From NCBI GenBank assembly GCA_022072405.1, contig JAJVHX010000019.1, positions 3,790-67,789 on the forward strand: a DNA stretch of 64,000 nt. Reading direction: 5' to 3'. Source of the stretch: Phycisphaerae bacterium (GTDB lineage: Bacteria; Planctomycetota; Phycisphaerae; UBA1845; CAIVHJ01). Both the position numbers and the translations under genes were made by a program. Position 1 is the stretch's first letter. Every line of letters starts with the position of its first letter. The notes beneath the pieces were generated by a model that made no database searches, was not told the DNA's origin, and saw nothing but the letters and a program-made list of their open reading frames with translations. Positions 7,465 through 15,718 of this stretch are shown here, one piece after another.

Positions 7465-7974
7465 ATGTCAATGGGGAAACGAGAATCTGTCAGTATAATT
7501 GAAGCTGCCCGCATATCGGGGATAGGCAAGCGCACGCTGCGGCGATACATGAGAACCGGAATACTGAAGGGGTATATCTCATCCAATCAACGGGTATTCA
7601 AGCCTTCCTTGTTTTCAGTTTTTCATCATTTACTCGGTTACCCGGCAGAGGCTGCGCTGCAAGCTGTCGCTGCTTATCAAGATCGAGTTGGTGATAATGG
7701 TGGTAGGTTGTCTGTGCCCGGGAATGGCCGACCATCTTTGCCGCGTCAAAGTCGCCCACGATCCGCCGCAACCAATTCACGGCATAAGTGCGAAGGTCAA
7801 CAAAACGAAGGTTCGGCATGCCCGCCGTCGTTGCGGCCCGCTTCCACCAATCGGACTTGTCGCCCTGATGAGACAAGCCCCGGAACAGCGGTTGTCCTGG
7901 CTGAGCACCGGCGACGCATGAGCGAAGCGGTGCAACGAGCGAGTCAACGATCACAGGGCAAACTTGCCGGTTAG
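7465..7974 (+). CDS. MerR-like helix-turn-helix protein, candidate excisionase
   Basis: A 169-codon frame. Residues about 8-45 form a MerR/Xis-like helix-turn-helix (SIIEAARISGIGKRTLRRYM, then RTGILKGYI...QRVFKPSL). ATG 7465 has TTGGAG seven bases upstream. The remaining two thirds is low-complexity, Pro/Ser/Arg-rich and lies antisense to the catalytic end of the integrase gene (7598-8695), overlapping it by 377 bases. The DNA-binding head is credible; the tail may simply be read-through over the opposite-strand gene. A small HTH protein converging on an integrase is typical of recombination directionality factors. Confidence 0.6.
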   Translation: MSMGKRESVSIIEAARISGIGKRTLRRYMRTGILKGYISSNQRVFKPSLFSVFHHLLGYPAEAALQAVAAYQDRVGDNGGRLSVPGNGRPSLPRQSRPRSAATNSRHKCEGQQNEGSACPPSLRPASTNRTCRPDETSPGTAVVLAEHRRRMSEAVQRASQRSQGKLAG

Positions 7975-8695
7975 TTTTTATTCGGGTGGTGTCGAACGTC
8001 TGATTACACAAGTCAACATCATCTACCGTTAATCCTTCAATCACCCCACGATCTAATCCAGTTGTTGCTGCGATCCATACCGCAATCTTCCGATCTTCCG
8101 TATCCAGTGCGTCGATAAGCCTGGCGAATTGTTCATCGGTGATGCGTGGCTTTTTTCTGACTATGGTATTGCTCGGTTTGCTGGTGGCGACTTTAATAGG
8201 GTTCATGGTGTGATAATTATTCTCGACGCACCAGTTGAAAAATCGGCTGAGGTGACGGCAATCCTTAGCGGCAGTGGCTTCACTGGCCGACGCCATGCGG
8301 TTGCTGATAAATCGATCTATCTCTGCCCGACCGATGGAACATACCTCGACATTGCCTAAATGCTCTACGAGCTGGGTTATGGAGTTGCTATACTGACGGG
8401 CGGTCTCAGGGCGGCGAGCAGACAGGCCGACGATAAATTCATCGGACACCCTGGATACTAATTCCGGGATAACCTCATCCAGCATTTTAAGATCAGACTT
8501 GGCGTTCTGCCGTTTAACGTATTCCTTGGCGTGCTGAAGGGAGTCAAAACAGTGAGAGTGCAGTATCCTACGGCCATTAGCATCGTATTCATGCCAATTG
8601 ACATAGTATCCGGGCAGGTACTTTCCACGACCCATTCGCTTGCCGGGTTTTCTGGACCGCTGCCCGACCAGCCAGCATCGGCGCTTTCTGCTCAT
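7598..8695 (-). CDS. Tyrosine recombinase/integrase with atypical catalytic motifs
   Basis: A 365-residue phage-type integrase. It has an N-terminal arm-binding segment (GYYVNWHEYDANGRR), a SAM-like core-binding domain (about residues 85-185) and a catalytic domain. Conserved features are the beta-hairpin Lys (RIKTNRQVCPV), LR in box II (FVDLRTYAVNWL), GHSRAQTT and the nucleophile Tyr in YHHYHQL. Box I reads TGLDRGVIEGL, so the usual Arg position holds Asp with Arg next to it, and the His of HxxR is Val. The start at 8695 has AAGGGA upstream. The gene ends the mobile element next to tRNA-Leu and overlaps the excisionase candidate in antisense. Confidence 0.88.
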   Translation of the reverse strand: MSRKRRCWLVGQRSRKPGKRMGRGKYLPGYYVNWHEYDANGRRILHSHCFDSLQHAKEYVKRQNAKSDLKMLDEVIPELVSRVSDEFIVGLSARRPETARQYSNSITQLVEHLGNVEVCSIGRAEIDRFISNRMASASEATAAKDCRHLSRFFNWCVENNYHTMNPIKVATSKPSNTIVRKKPRITDEQFARLIDALDTEDRKIAVWIAATTGLDRGVIEGLTVDDVDLCNQTFDTTRIKTNRQVCPVIVDSLVAPLRSCVAGAQPGQPLFRGLSHQGDKSDWWKRAATTAGMPNLRFVDLRTYAVNWLRRIVGDFDAAKMVGHSRAQTTYHHYHQLDLDKQRQLAAQPLPGNRVNDEKLKTRKA

Positions 8696-8816
8696 ATCGT
8701 GATCCCTTATAATGCCCGGCGGTGTTATTATGGAATTAACGCAAGTAAAAATAAAGTGAAATACTTATAGCATACGCAGTTTTTATGATAACCATAAGTC
8801 TATGCGGCACAAGGTC

Positions 8817-8899
8817 GGGCGAGTGGCGAAATGGCAGACGCTGGGGACTTAAAATCCCCTGTCCGAAAGGACGTGCGGGTTCAATTCCCGCCTCGCCCA
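8817..8899 (+). tRNA. tRNA-Leu (anticodon UAA)
   Basis: The acceptor stem GGGCGAG pairs with CTCGCCC, with discriminator A at 8899. The anticodon stem GGGGA/TCCCC encloses the loop CTTAAAA, giving anticodon TAA. The long variable arm (TGTCC GAAA GGACG) is typical of class II tRNA-Leu, and the T arm is GCGGG-TTCAATT-CCCGC. CCA is not encoded. It is the likely landmark for integration of the element to its left. Confidence 0.96.
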
Positions 8900-8935
8900 A
8901 TACACACGAGACCCGTTTGCAGCAACGGTGAAAGG

Positions 8936-9901
8936 ATGGTTATGCTGATTTCCCTGATATTAGTTTTCGGCCTGTATAGTCCGTGGGGGCAGCATGCGAC
9001 GGATGAACGGCAACCAGCCCTGGAAAAATCCGAAGCCCGTAAAATCATTCGTGAAGCCGAGAAGCAGGTCGCGCAGCTCGCCAGAAGTCGTCCCAACAAA
9101 ACCAACGTCGAGTATGACGAGACCGAGGAAAAGGAAACAATAAACGAATATGATCTTAAGAGCGGCAAGCAAATCACGCGCGAAATTGTCCATATCATTC
9201 GCACTCCGAAAAAACGCAAATGGACACCGGCGTACACTCTCTATGAGGGGCATCCGCTGCAGAAACGCACTGCAATTATGGACATGGCATTCAAGTTTTC
9301 CCAAACCGCCAGTGATTTAGTAAAAGCAGGATATCTGCATGCGCCGACGGCATCTTCCGGACCCTCTACTGATCAAACCTCGGATAACCAGCTCTATCTG
9401 GTGAGCGAAGTGGATGCTGGGCTGGAAAACCAGTGGAAGCTGAAGGACGTTTATCCTGAACTGCAGGAGCAAATCGAGCAGTGGCGAGTTGAGGTTAAAA
9501 AATTCGGTGAGCAGATTAATGATTACCGGGATGAGATCAAATCCGCTCGAAAAAAAGCTGCTGCGGGCTGGCAGGCTCGTATCGAACAACTGGAAAAGAC
9601 CATCAAACAGACTGAGGAGCGTCGCACGACGACTAACAATCGAATTAAGCGAATGGAATCAGATTTCAAGAATGAGCTTGCTGAAGTCAAACACAAGATT
9701 GTCCTGAAGCTGCCGGACGGCTATGCCCCGCCCGGTAAAATGCCCAAACGCTTTGAGGCGGTATTTCATGTCCGCGAAGTGCGCTGGGATGAAAATGCCC
9801 CGCTGCCCTATTTCGTCATCTACGCCGATCTGGTCAAATCCGAGGACCTGGGACTAAGTGCCGCCGGCATCATCCCGGATCAGGAGCGCAATGCTCACTA
9901 A
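8936..9901 (+). CDS. Hypothetical exported or anchored coiled-coil protein
   Basis: A 321-residue protein. The N-terminus MVMLISLILVFGLYSPW is a signal peptide or membrane anchor. Residues about 30-70 are charged. A long predicted coiled coil lies near residues 160-250 (LQEQIEQWRVEVKKFGEQ, then RIEQLEKTIKQTEERR), followed by a compact C-terminal domain (FEAVFHVREVRWDENAP). ATG 8936 is preferred because AAAGGA lies upstream and the longer frame runs back into the tRNA gene. No family is recognised. It is the first chromosomal gene right of the mobile element and converges on the lipoprotein gene at 9932. Confidence 0.75.
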   Translation: MVMLISLILVFGLYSPWGQHATDERQPALEKSEARKIIREAEKQVAQLARSRPNKTNVEYDETEEKETINEYDLKSGKQITREIVHIIRTPKKRKWTPAYTLYEGHPLQKRTAIMDMAFKFSQTASDLVKAGYLHAPTASSGPSTDQTSDNQLYLVSEVDAGLENQWKLKDVYPELQEQIEQWRVEVKKFGEQINDYRDEIKSARKKAAAGWQARIEQLEKTIKQTEERRTTTNNRIKRMESDFKNELAEVKHKIVLKLPDGYAPPGKMPKRFEAVFHVREVRWDENAPLPYFVIYADLVKSEDLGLSAAGIIPDQERNAH

Positions 9902-9931
9902 TTCCAACATTCAGACGCGACACCGACAGCC

Positions 9932-12511
9932 TCACGGTGAGCAAATCGCCGGCGGGCTGATTTGCAAATCAATCGGCACAGAAGTTTCCCATGTCGGCTG
10001 GGCCAGGTAATCATCCTGCATGGTGAATTCATACATGGGGATGGGCAAGGCGATGATCGGCCTATATCCCAGCGCAGCGCAGCGACGAATATCCTGATAA
10101 ACATGCTGCTCCGTCGGCATACCGAAAGCAGCGACAAAATTACCACCATAAGTAAAATAGGCGAAAGTCTCGTGACCCGGCAATAAGAAATCGGCATAGA
10201 CGAAGGGTTCGTGTATCGCCAGAAGATCTTCCGAACGATCCAGCGGGGCATAATTCGCGGCATAGAAAAAGGTCGGTGCCAGGCGATGCAGCACATCTGC
10301 TCCACGCGGTTCACTGATAAAGGTCACCTCCGGGTGTCGGGTCTGCATGGATAGCAGCCATGGATAAAGCTTCCAGATTGGGCAAAAAGCGTGATTATAA
10401 GTATCCAGACCAATCATCGTAGCCCCTGCCGCCACAGCCCCATCCAGCTCCGCAAACGCGCGGGCTGCGAGGTCGGGGTTATCAGGATCGAGCGAGAAAA
10501 CCTGGTCGTCGCGTGGATTCCAAGCCGTGTGTACCGATGCCGAATACCCCCACCATAAACCGAATTGCTTGGTCTCTTCGACTATCGGCAGGCCTAAATC
10601 CGTATTGTATGCCGTCAGCAGATTGGCCCGTACCTGAATATCCGGGTCTTCACTCCAGCGGGAGGTGATCTTGAAGGGCATATTGTAGATGCTTTGATTG
10701 TATTGGCCGGAGCATTTCCAGAGCAACACCGCAGGCCAACCATCCAGTTGATTCCGCAGATAATTAGCCCAGGGCCCCCAGCCAAAACGGTCCGGACGCA
10801 GGGACGAACCGTAGGTAAATCCATAGGGATTGTCGGCGGAAATGGAACTCATCGTCGCGGCGGTTTCTACGCGTGTCGGCCAGCCCTGACGACAATAAGC
10901 CACCTCGCCGTAAGTAGCGCGGAAGAAATCCCGATACGGCACCAGCGTACGAACCCATTCATCCGGCTTGTTGGTGACTCTCACCGAAACCACGTAAGTC
11001 CGTGTTTCGCCCGGAGGAACCATCGGCGTGCCATATTGCAGCCGATCCCACTGTCCCTCCCACCCGAAATTCTGCAGAGCAAACTGGATTTCCCATCCTT
11101 TATGAACATCAGACCCGCAATCACCCACCTCGGCTGTGCCCACGTGGCGGGGGTACATCGACAGTCGCACATCATGCTGATATTCGATCATTGGATATTG
11201 CAGGCTAATCCCCACCGCGTAACGCTCATCGGTGAGCACCCAGACGGGTGAATACCAGAAAACCGGATAATTTCGAGATTGCAGGTAATAATGGTCGAAG
11301 ACACTTTGCACATCCGAACCGACGTAAGTAAAATCTTTCCAGTGAATGGTCCGCCCCAATGCCAGCCCGGAAACGGCAATTGCGCCCATTGATTTGGGAC
11401 TTGCACTGCTGTTGGTGAAGGTGTAAGTCAGATCATAGCCCGTCGGCACCGCCTGCATGGTAATGACCGGCTCTATTACCTGATCACCCAGACCCCCGTC
11501 AGTGTGCACATACAATTTCCGGCCTACCATCCACGATTCAACGGGACAATAATCCGGATCCATGAGCGGGATGCCGGTGAGATCATCCACCATGCGAATG
11601 GTGTTATCTTCAAACGTCGTGGTTACTGAAAATGAACCCGCCGGAGACTGGCAGTCGGGCCATTCCGGCTGCTCGCACCCGCAGAATCCGGGAGCTGATT
11701 TATAGGGATCAGTCGGGCAATCATCTTCACAGTCATTGATAAAATCGCCGTCCGTATCAATCGGATCACATTCGATCGGCGGTGGGTCTGCTGGAGGAGG
11801 GACGATCCCCGGAGGCGAAAATCCACCCGAATCACCACCCCCGCCACCACCCGGAGGAACGGCTGGCAATTCCGGCACAAGGGGAGTTTCAATATCACCT
11901 TGAGGATCGGTAATTTCGGATGACTCAAATTCTTCGCTGTCTGCAGGTGGTTCGGTGATTGAAGAACCTGAGCCATCACCAGTTACCGGCTGCACCTGGA
12001 TCATGATCCGATCGCTGGCGGACTGTTGCTGGTAGCTGATGGCCAATTCAAGTTCGATTGACTTCGGTTGAGTCACATGCGGTGCAACAAAACTGAGTTC
12101 GCCGGTAAGCGCTCCAATCAGATTAATCTTGGGTTTTCCACCAGTCTGCCGCCATCGATAGTCCAGCAAATTATTATCAACTGACGAGGTGACTTCGCCA
12201 GCCAATACTACCAGTTCTCCTGAGTGAACCGTAATCGAGTCGCTAAGACGTACGGCTAATACGATTGCTTCTTCTGTTGATGGGCTGGCGATGCTGGCCG
12301 GTGGAATGGCTTCGTCATCGGCACCCGACAATGGATCGGCTGGTAAATCGATATTCTGATTGGTCGTTCCCGCTGCCGGAGTCGATGGCCCTGTAACGTT
12401 GGAATTCAAAGGCACATCGGCTGCGCAGCCTGTCAGCAGCCTCAATCCGCATAGCAGAATAATGGAGACAATCCCAGCCTGATTTTTTTTTCGAATCGAC
12501 CACCCCGTCAT
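9932..12511 (-). CDS. Large secreted lipoprotein with thrombospondin type 3 repeat and glycosidase-like C-terminal half
   Basis: An 859-residue protein. A lipoprotein signal ends in LLTGC (Cys29). An Ig/PKD-like segment lies near 60-170 (SDSITVHSGELVVLAGEV), then a Pro/Gly-rich linker and a Ca-binding thrombospondin type 3 element near residues 250-280 (DTDGDFINDCEDDCP). The C-terminal 500 residues (VEPVITMQAVPTGYDLTY ... MIGLDTYNHAFCPIWKLYPW) are rich in Trp/Tyr and acidic residues and resemble a carbohydrate-active TIM-barrel-type enzyme, but no catalytic motif is certain. ATG 12511 has GGGG upstream. It is monocistronic and converges with the gene at 8936. Confidence 0.75.
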   Translation of the reverse strand: MTGWSIRKKNQAGIVSIILLCGLRLLTGCAADVPLNSNVTGPSTPAAGTTNQNIDLPADPLSGADDEAIPPASIASPSTEEAIVLAVRLSDSITVHSGELVVLAGEVTSSVDNNLLDYRWRQTGGKPKINLIGALTGELSFVAPHVTQPKSIELELAISYQQQSASDRIMIQVQPVTGDGSGSSITEPPADSEEFESSEITDPQGDIETPLVPELPAVPPGGGGGGDSGGFSPPGIVPPPADPPPIECDPIDTDGDFINDCEDDCPTDPYKSAPGFCGCEQPEWPDCQSPAGSFSVTTTFEDNTIRMVDDLTGIPLMDPDYCPVESWMVGRKLYVHTDGGLGDQVIEPVITMQAVPTGYDLTYTFTNSSASPKSMGAIAVSGLALGRTIHWKDFTYVGSDVQSVFDHYYLQSRNYPVFWYSPVWVLTDERYAVGISLQYPMIEYQHDVRLSMYPRHVGTAEVGDCGSDVHKGWEIQFALQNFGWEGQWDRLQYGTPMVPPGETRTYVVSVRVTNKPDEWVRTLVPYRDFFRATYGEVAYCRQGWPTRVETAATMSSISADNPYGFTYGSSLRPDRFGWGPWANYLRNQLDGWPAVLLWKCSGQYNQSIYNMPFKITSRWSEDPDIQVRANLLTAYNTDLGLPIVEETKQFGLWWGYSASVHTAWNPRDDQVFSLDPDNPDLAARAFAELDGAVAAGATMIGLDTYNHAFCPIWKLYPWLLSMQTRHPEVTFISEPRGADVLHRLAPTFFYAANYAPLDRSEDLLAIHEPFVYADFLLPGHETFAYFTYGGNFVAAFGMPTEQHVYQDIRRCAALGYRPIIALPIPMYEFTMQDDYLAQPTWETSVPIDLQISPPAICSP

Positions 12512-12732
12512 TGGATACACCCCGTTTCATGTCCGTATTCAACAGTGTATCTGTAGATGTGATTATTTTTCAACATAGTATTCAGGGAAAAATAGGGCAA
12601 TTAGAAAAACCGGTGAAATACATGATCTGATAATAATCTGATCGCAGGAAACCGTTGAAATCGCTGGTCCGATTTATTTACAAAGTGCGCGAAATGCTTT
12701 TTTGCCTTGCACCCGATAACTGATATACCGAA

Positions 12733-13503
12733 TCAGCCTGGCGGGTTCGGCGATGGCAAGAGGCGTTGCTGCCATCGGTCCAGCCGGTCAAACAGCAGGC
12801 GGCAGATTAAAGAACCCAACAAGCCACCGGCAGCAGCATCGCTGATATAGTGCATACCAGGTAGAACCCGAGCGATGAAAACCAATATTGCGGGCACATA
12901 GCACAATGTGCTCCAACGCGGAAATATACGCGCAAGGGCCATGGACAGCGCAAAAGCCGTCGCGACTTCGTTAGACGGAAAGCCATAGCCTGAGTCTGTC
13001 ACACCATTCACCCAGCGGGCGAAGGGTGTGTCGAAGGCGAGATGCGAGTCAGCCTGATTCGGGCGCATCCGACTGAAGCCATTCTGGGCAATGCTGGCTG
13101 TTGCGGCAGCACACACGACCACCAGCAGCCCCGCATTAGCTAGTCGAAATCCGCGCGGGTGAATCATCAACACCAGAAAATAGGCCAAGAGACCTCCAAA
13201 CCATTTGGCCCAATAACGACATATTTCCCAAAACAGCCTGGTTCGCTGATAAAAATCGGGATGCGAATAGGGCGATCGCGTCGAAGTCGTACGATCTGTT
13301 GTATTGATATGCAGGGATATCTGCTCATAAAACCTGCGATCAATCCCCATAAATCCGACAAAAAGAAGTAACACCCCGAGTATCCAGCCCCAGTAGCGTC
13401 GCAGGAAGTGACGCGCGGCGACTGATGGTTCCTGGTTAACCACTTCGGTCGTCACATCAACCATGCCGACAGTTTCAGAGGATTCTGTCACCCAACAATT
13501 CAT
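12733..13503 (-). CDS. PAP2-superfamily membrane phosphatase homologue with altered motifs
   Basis: A 256-residue integral membrane protein with about six hydrophobic segments. The third PAP2 motif is intact (ARVLPGMHYISD, with Arg, His and Asp). The first lacks its Lys (QNGFSRMRP). The second reads FPSNEVATAF where PSGH is usual. It probably acts, or once acted, on lipid phosphates such as undecaprenyl-PP or a lipid head group. It starts a single base after the stop of the GT39 gene upstream, so it is the last gene of the envelope operon 17251-12733. The motif changes leave the activity uncertain. Confidence 0.8.
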   Translation of the reverse strand: MNCWVTESSETVGMVDVTTEVVNQEPSVAARHFLRRYWGWILGVLLLFVGFMGIDRRFYEQISLHINTTDRTTSTRSPYSHPDFYQRTRLFWEICRYWAKWFGGLLAYFLVLMIHPRGFRLANAGLLVVVCAAATASIAQNGFSRMRPNQADSHLAFDTPFARWVNGVTDSGYGFPSNEVATAFALSMALARIFPRWSTLCYVPAILVFIARVLPGMHYISDAAAGGLLGSLICRLLFDRLDRWQQRLLPSPNPPG

Positions 13504-13504
13504 C

Positions 13505-15172
13505 CTAATACAACTGACGATCTGAAGATTTTACACGAAATCCCTGGAAATGGTCACTGTAGGCGATCGGCCAGGTCTGGAGGAGCTGCCCCTGCACGCG
13601 ATGTTCGACCTGTCGAATGACCCACAAACCGGGCAGTGGCGGGGGCGGCTCACCAACCTGATGCAATTCAGGCCGAATGGCACCGATATAAATAACCGGT
13701 CGGCCGATGAATTTCTCCGGCTGATCGAGGGGATTTGTCCAGAGGTCATACTGACTTTTCCTTCGGCCCATTGCTGATTGAGCACAGTAGACTGTCGGCT
13801 GGCCTGGACAATAAAAGGCTATGGCGCTCGCCACCTGATAATGATCGGTCAGGATGAAGGGATCACGGCCGGCACGATGTTCAGCCTCCAGAACCTCACC
13901 CACTTCGCGTCCCAATTGTGACCAGCCACGTAAGCGCACCGCCGGGTCAACCTTGGCCATCGGGGTTAAATCCCATGGCGTCGGCTGACCAGCCAGATAT
14001 TTAAGCACCGGGAAGAACCAGCTGCTGTGATGCAGGAAGGTGACCATGAATATACCCAATACGACTCCGCCAATGGCAAAACGTCTGGCTCGCTGCCGAT
14101 GTGTGCTCCACCACTCACTCAACAAATCAGCCAGGATGATAACACCGGGTATCAACGACACGACCGGCCAATTGACCTGCACTTTGGTGATCGGACTGAA
14201 GATCAGAAAAACCAGCCAGGGTATCAGCATATTAATGAATAAAAAATCCTTGCCCGGATCACGCGGCGAGAGAGGCAACGAAGAGTTGCGCCAGGATCGC
14301 AGCCAGTTCCAGGCGGCCCACCACATCAACAGAAACCAGATCGGATTCGCAACCCCCACCTGTCCGCCCACATAGACCAGCACACCAGCGACATCCACCG
14401 AAACGCCGGTACTCACCCCGGCCTGGCCGGCGACATGACGAAAGCTGACCCATTGATGCTGACTGTTCCAATAAAGAATCGGCCCCAGGCCGACCACCAG
14501 GGCTAAGAGTACCGCCAGGTAGGGCGCGGGTCGTTTCAACCATATTCGCCAAACCGGCTGTAACAGGATACATAATCCCACCGAAACAAAAATCAGCACC
14601 ATGGTGTACTTAGCCAGGATGCCCAGGGCGATCAGCAACGCCCCCAGCAGCCACCACCAGCGCCCACTCTGCAAGGCACGATAAAACACCACCAGCGCCC
14701 AGCACCACAAGCAGACAAACGGCGAGTCAATAGTCATTAATCCCGAGCCGATGGCGAGGATCGGTACGGTCATGGTCAACAACACTGTGAATAATGCGCG
14801 GCGTGCGGAACGCAATACCTGGCTGGCCAGTGTAAAAATTCCCAGCCCGGTCAGTGTTCCCAGAACCATCGCCGGCAGCCGCACCGCCAGCAGATCATTG
14901 CCCATCACCGTCTGCGACCAGTGACCGAATAGAAATCGTCCGGCGGCGATGATATACGCTACCAGCGGCCCCTTGCTGTAATAACTCCACTGCAATGGCC
15001 GGCGCGCCCATTCCCAGTAATGAGCCTCATCACCGGACAGATCGAGGCTGTGGTCATAGCGGATGAGCAGATAATGATAAAACGCCCCCGCCAGCAGCAA
15101 TAAAATGGCCAGCAGTGAATAATAAGCATTAGTACGCTGGGTTGCAGATGGTGAGCCAGTCTTATCCACCAT
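13505..15172 (-). CDS. GT39-family (ArnT/PMT-like) membrane glycosyltransferase
   Basis: A 555-residue protein with about a dozen transmembrane helices. The first periplasmic loop has the GT-C signature DLSGDEAHYWEWARRPL followed by SYYSKGPLVAY, typical of dolichyl/undecaprenyl-phosphate-sugar dependent transferases related to ArnT. Such enzymes move a sugar from a polyprenyl phosphate to lipid or protein outside the membrane. It starts two bases after the small anchored protein gene and is followed by the PAP2 gene after one base. A GT39 plus PAP2 pairing suggests envelope lipid or lipid A-like modification. Confidence 0.88.
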   Translation of the reverse strand: MVDKTGSPSATQRTNAYYSLLAILLLLAGAFYHYLLIRYDHSLDLSGDEAHYWEWARRPLQWSYYSKGPLVAYIIAAGRFLFGHWSQTVMGNDLLAVRLPAMVLGTLTGLGIFTLASQVLRSARRALFTVLLTMTVPILAIGSGLMTIDSPFVCLWCWALVVFYRALQSGRWWWLLGALLIALGILAKYTMVLIFVSVGLCILLQPVWRIWLKRPAPYLAVLLALVVGLGPILYWNSQHQWVSFRHVAGQAGVSTGVSVDVAGVLVYVGGQVGVANPIWFLLMWWAAWNWLRSWRNSSLPLSPRDPGKDFLFINMLIPWLVFLIFSPITKVQVNWPVVSLIPGVIILADLLSEWWSTHRQRARRFAIGGVVLGIFMVTFLHHSSWFFPVLKYLAGQPTPWDLTPMAKVDPAVRLRGWSQLGREVGEVLEAEHRAGRDPFILTDHYQVASAIAFYCPGQPTVYCAQSAMGRRKSQYDLWTNPLDQPEKFIGRPVIYIGAIRPELHQVGEPPPPLPGLWVIRQVEHRVQGQLLQTWPIAYSDHFQGFRVKSSDRQLY

Positions 15173-15174
15173 GG

Positions 15175-15597
15175 CTATTCCGCCGGCGCTGAGGTAGTAG
15201 TAACAGGCTGACTGGCTGGTGAGCTACTGGGCGCCGAGGAGGTAGTAGATGCCCGTTGAACCTGCACACGGGTGGCGATCAGCTTTGGTCCCATATGAAT
15301 ATTGCCCTCAACCTGTGCGACATCTCCCACCCGCAAATCGCTGAATTCGGCAGGTTGATTATCGATCAGGATAACGCAATCAGGAGCGGCTTCACCACTG
15401 AGTATTTGACGAGTGCCGTTTTTGGGATGGGTAAATTCCAGGGTGGCTTGGCGCAGTGTGATATCAATTGCTTTGATGGTGCCCGTGACCTTGCCCGCAC
15501 GGACCATCTGCTGCTGAACATACCAGACCGCCAGGCCCAGAACGATCACCAGCCCAACAAAACCCGCCACCAGTTTGAAACGACGCGAGGGTTCCAT
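15175..15597 (-). CDS. Small membrane-anchored OB-like protein
   Basis: A 140-residue protein with one N-terminal transmembrane helix (LVAGFVGLVIVLGLAVWYV), a beta-rich middle of about 80 residues (GKVTGTIKAIDITLRQAT ... LRVGDVAQVEGNI) that looks like an OB fold, and a Ser/Thr/Pro/Ala-rich tail. It is tightly coupled to the GT39 gene downstream. No family name can be given. A periplasmic accessory to the glycosyltransferase is a plausible role by context only. Confidence 0.7.
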   Translation of the reverse strand: MEPSRRFKLVAGFVGLVIVLGLAVWYVQQQMVRAGKVTGTIKAIDITLRQATLEFTHPKNGTRQILSGEAAPDCVILIDNQPAEFSDLRVGDVAQVEGNIHMGPKLIATRVQVQRASTTSSAPSSSPASQPVTTTSAPAE

Positions 15598-15718
15598 CTG
15601 CTTATCTCACTGCTGTGACAGCAGCCAGACCTCCCTGTTATAGTCATCGAACAACAAACTTTGCAGAGAATAGTCTCTCAATGCAGATCGTGCCAGCCAA
15701 CCGCTAGAAAAAGGTGGA

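Larger units (their letters stand above)
1..8816. mobile_element. Integrated phage-satellite or plasmid-like element (left end outside window)
   Basis: The span combines a P4-type primase/helicase (610-2646), iteron-like repeats beside it, short hypothetical genes with strong ribosome binding sites, a MerR-like DNA-binding protein (7465) and a tyrosine recombinase (7598-8695) next to a tRNA-Leu gene. No capsid, portal or tail gene is visible, so a satellite or integrative plasmid fits better than a full prophage. The cargo at 3351-5125 is clearly more AT-rich than its surroundings. The right limit is set by the integrase and the tRNA; no attachment-site duplication could be found because the other end is not in the window. 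Confidence 0.65.

Noticed and set aside
8831-8935. Longer start for the coiled-coil protein within the tRNA gene
   Set aside because: It would make the tRNA part of a coding region; ATG 8936 has a good ribosome binding site and begins a signal peptide.
9941-9965. Inverted repeat GCAAATC/GATTTGC as terminator
   Set aside because: It lies inside the 3' end of the lipoprotein gene and has no T tract on either strand.
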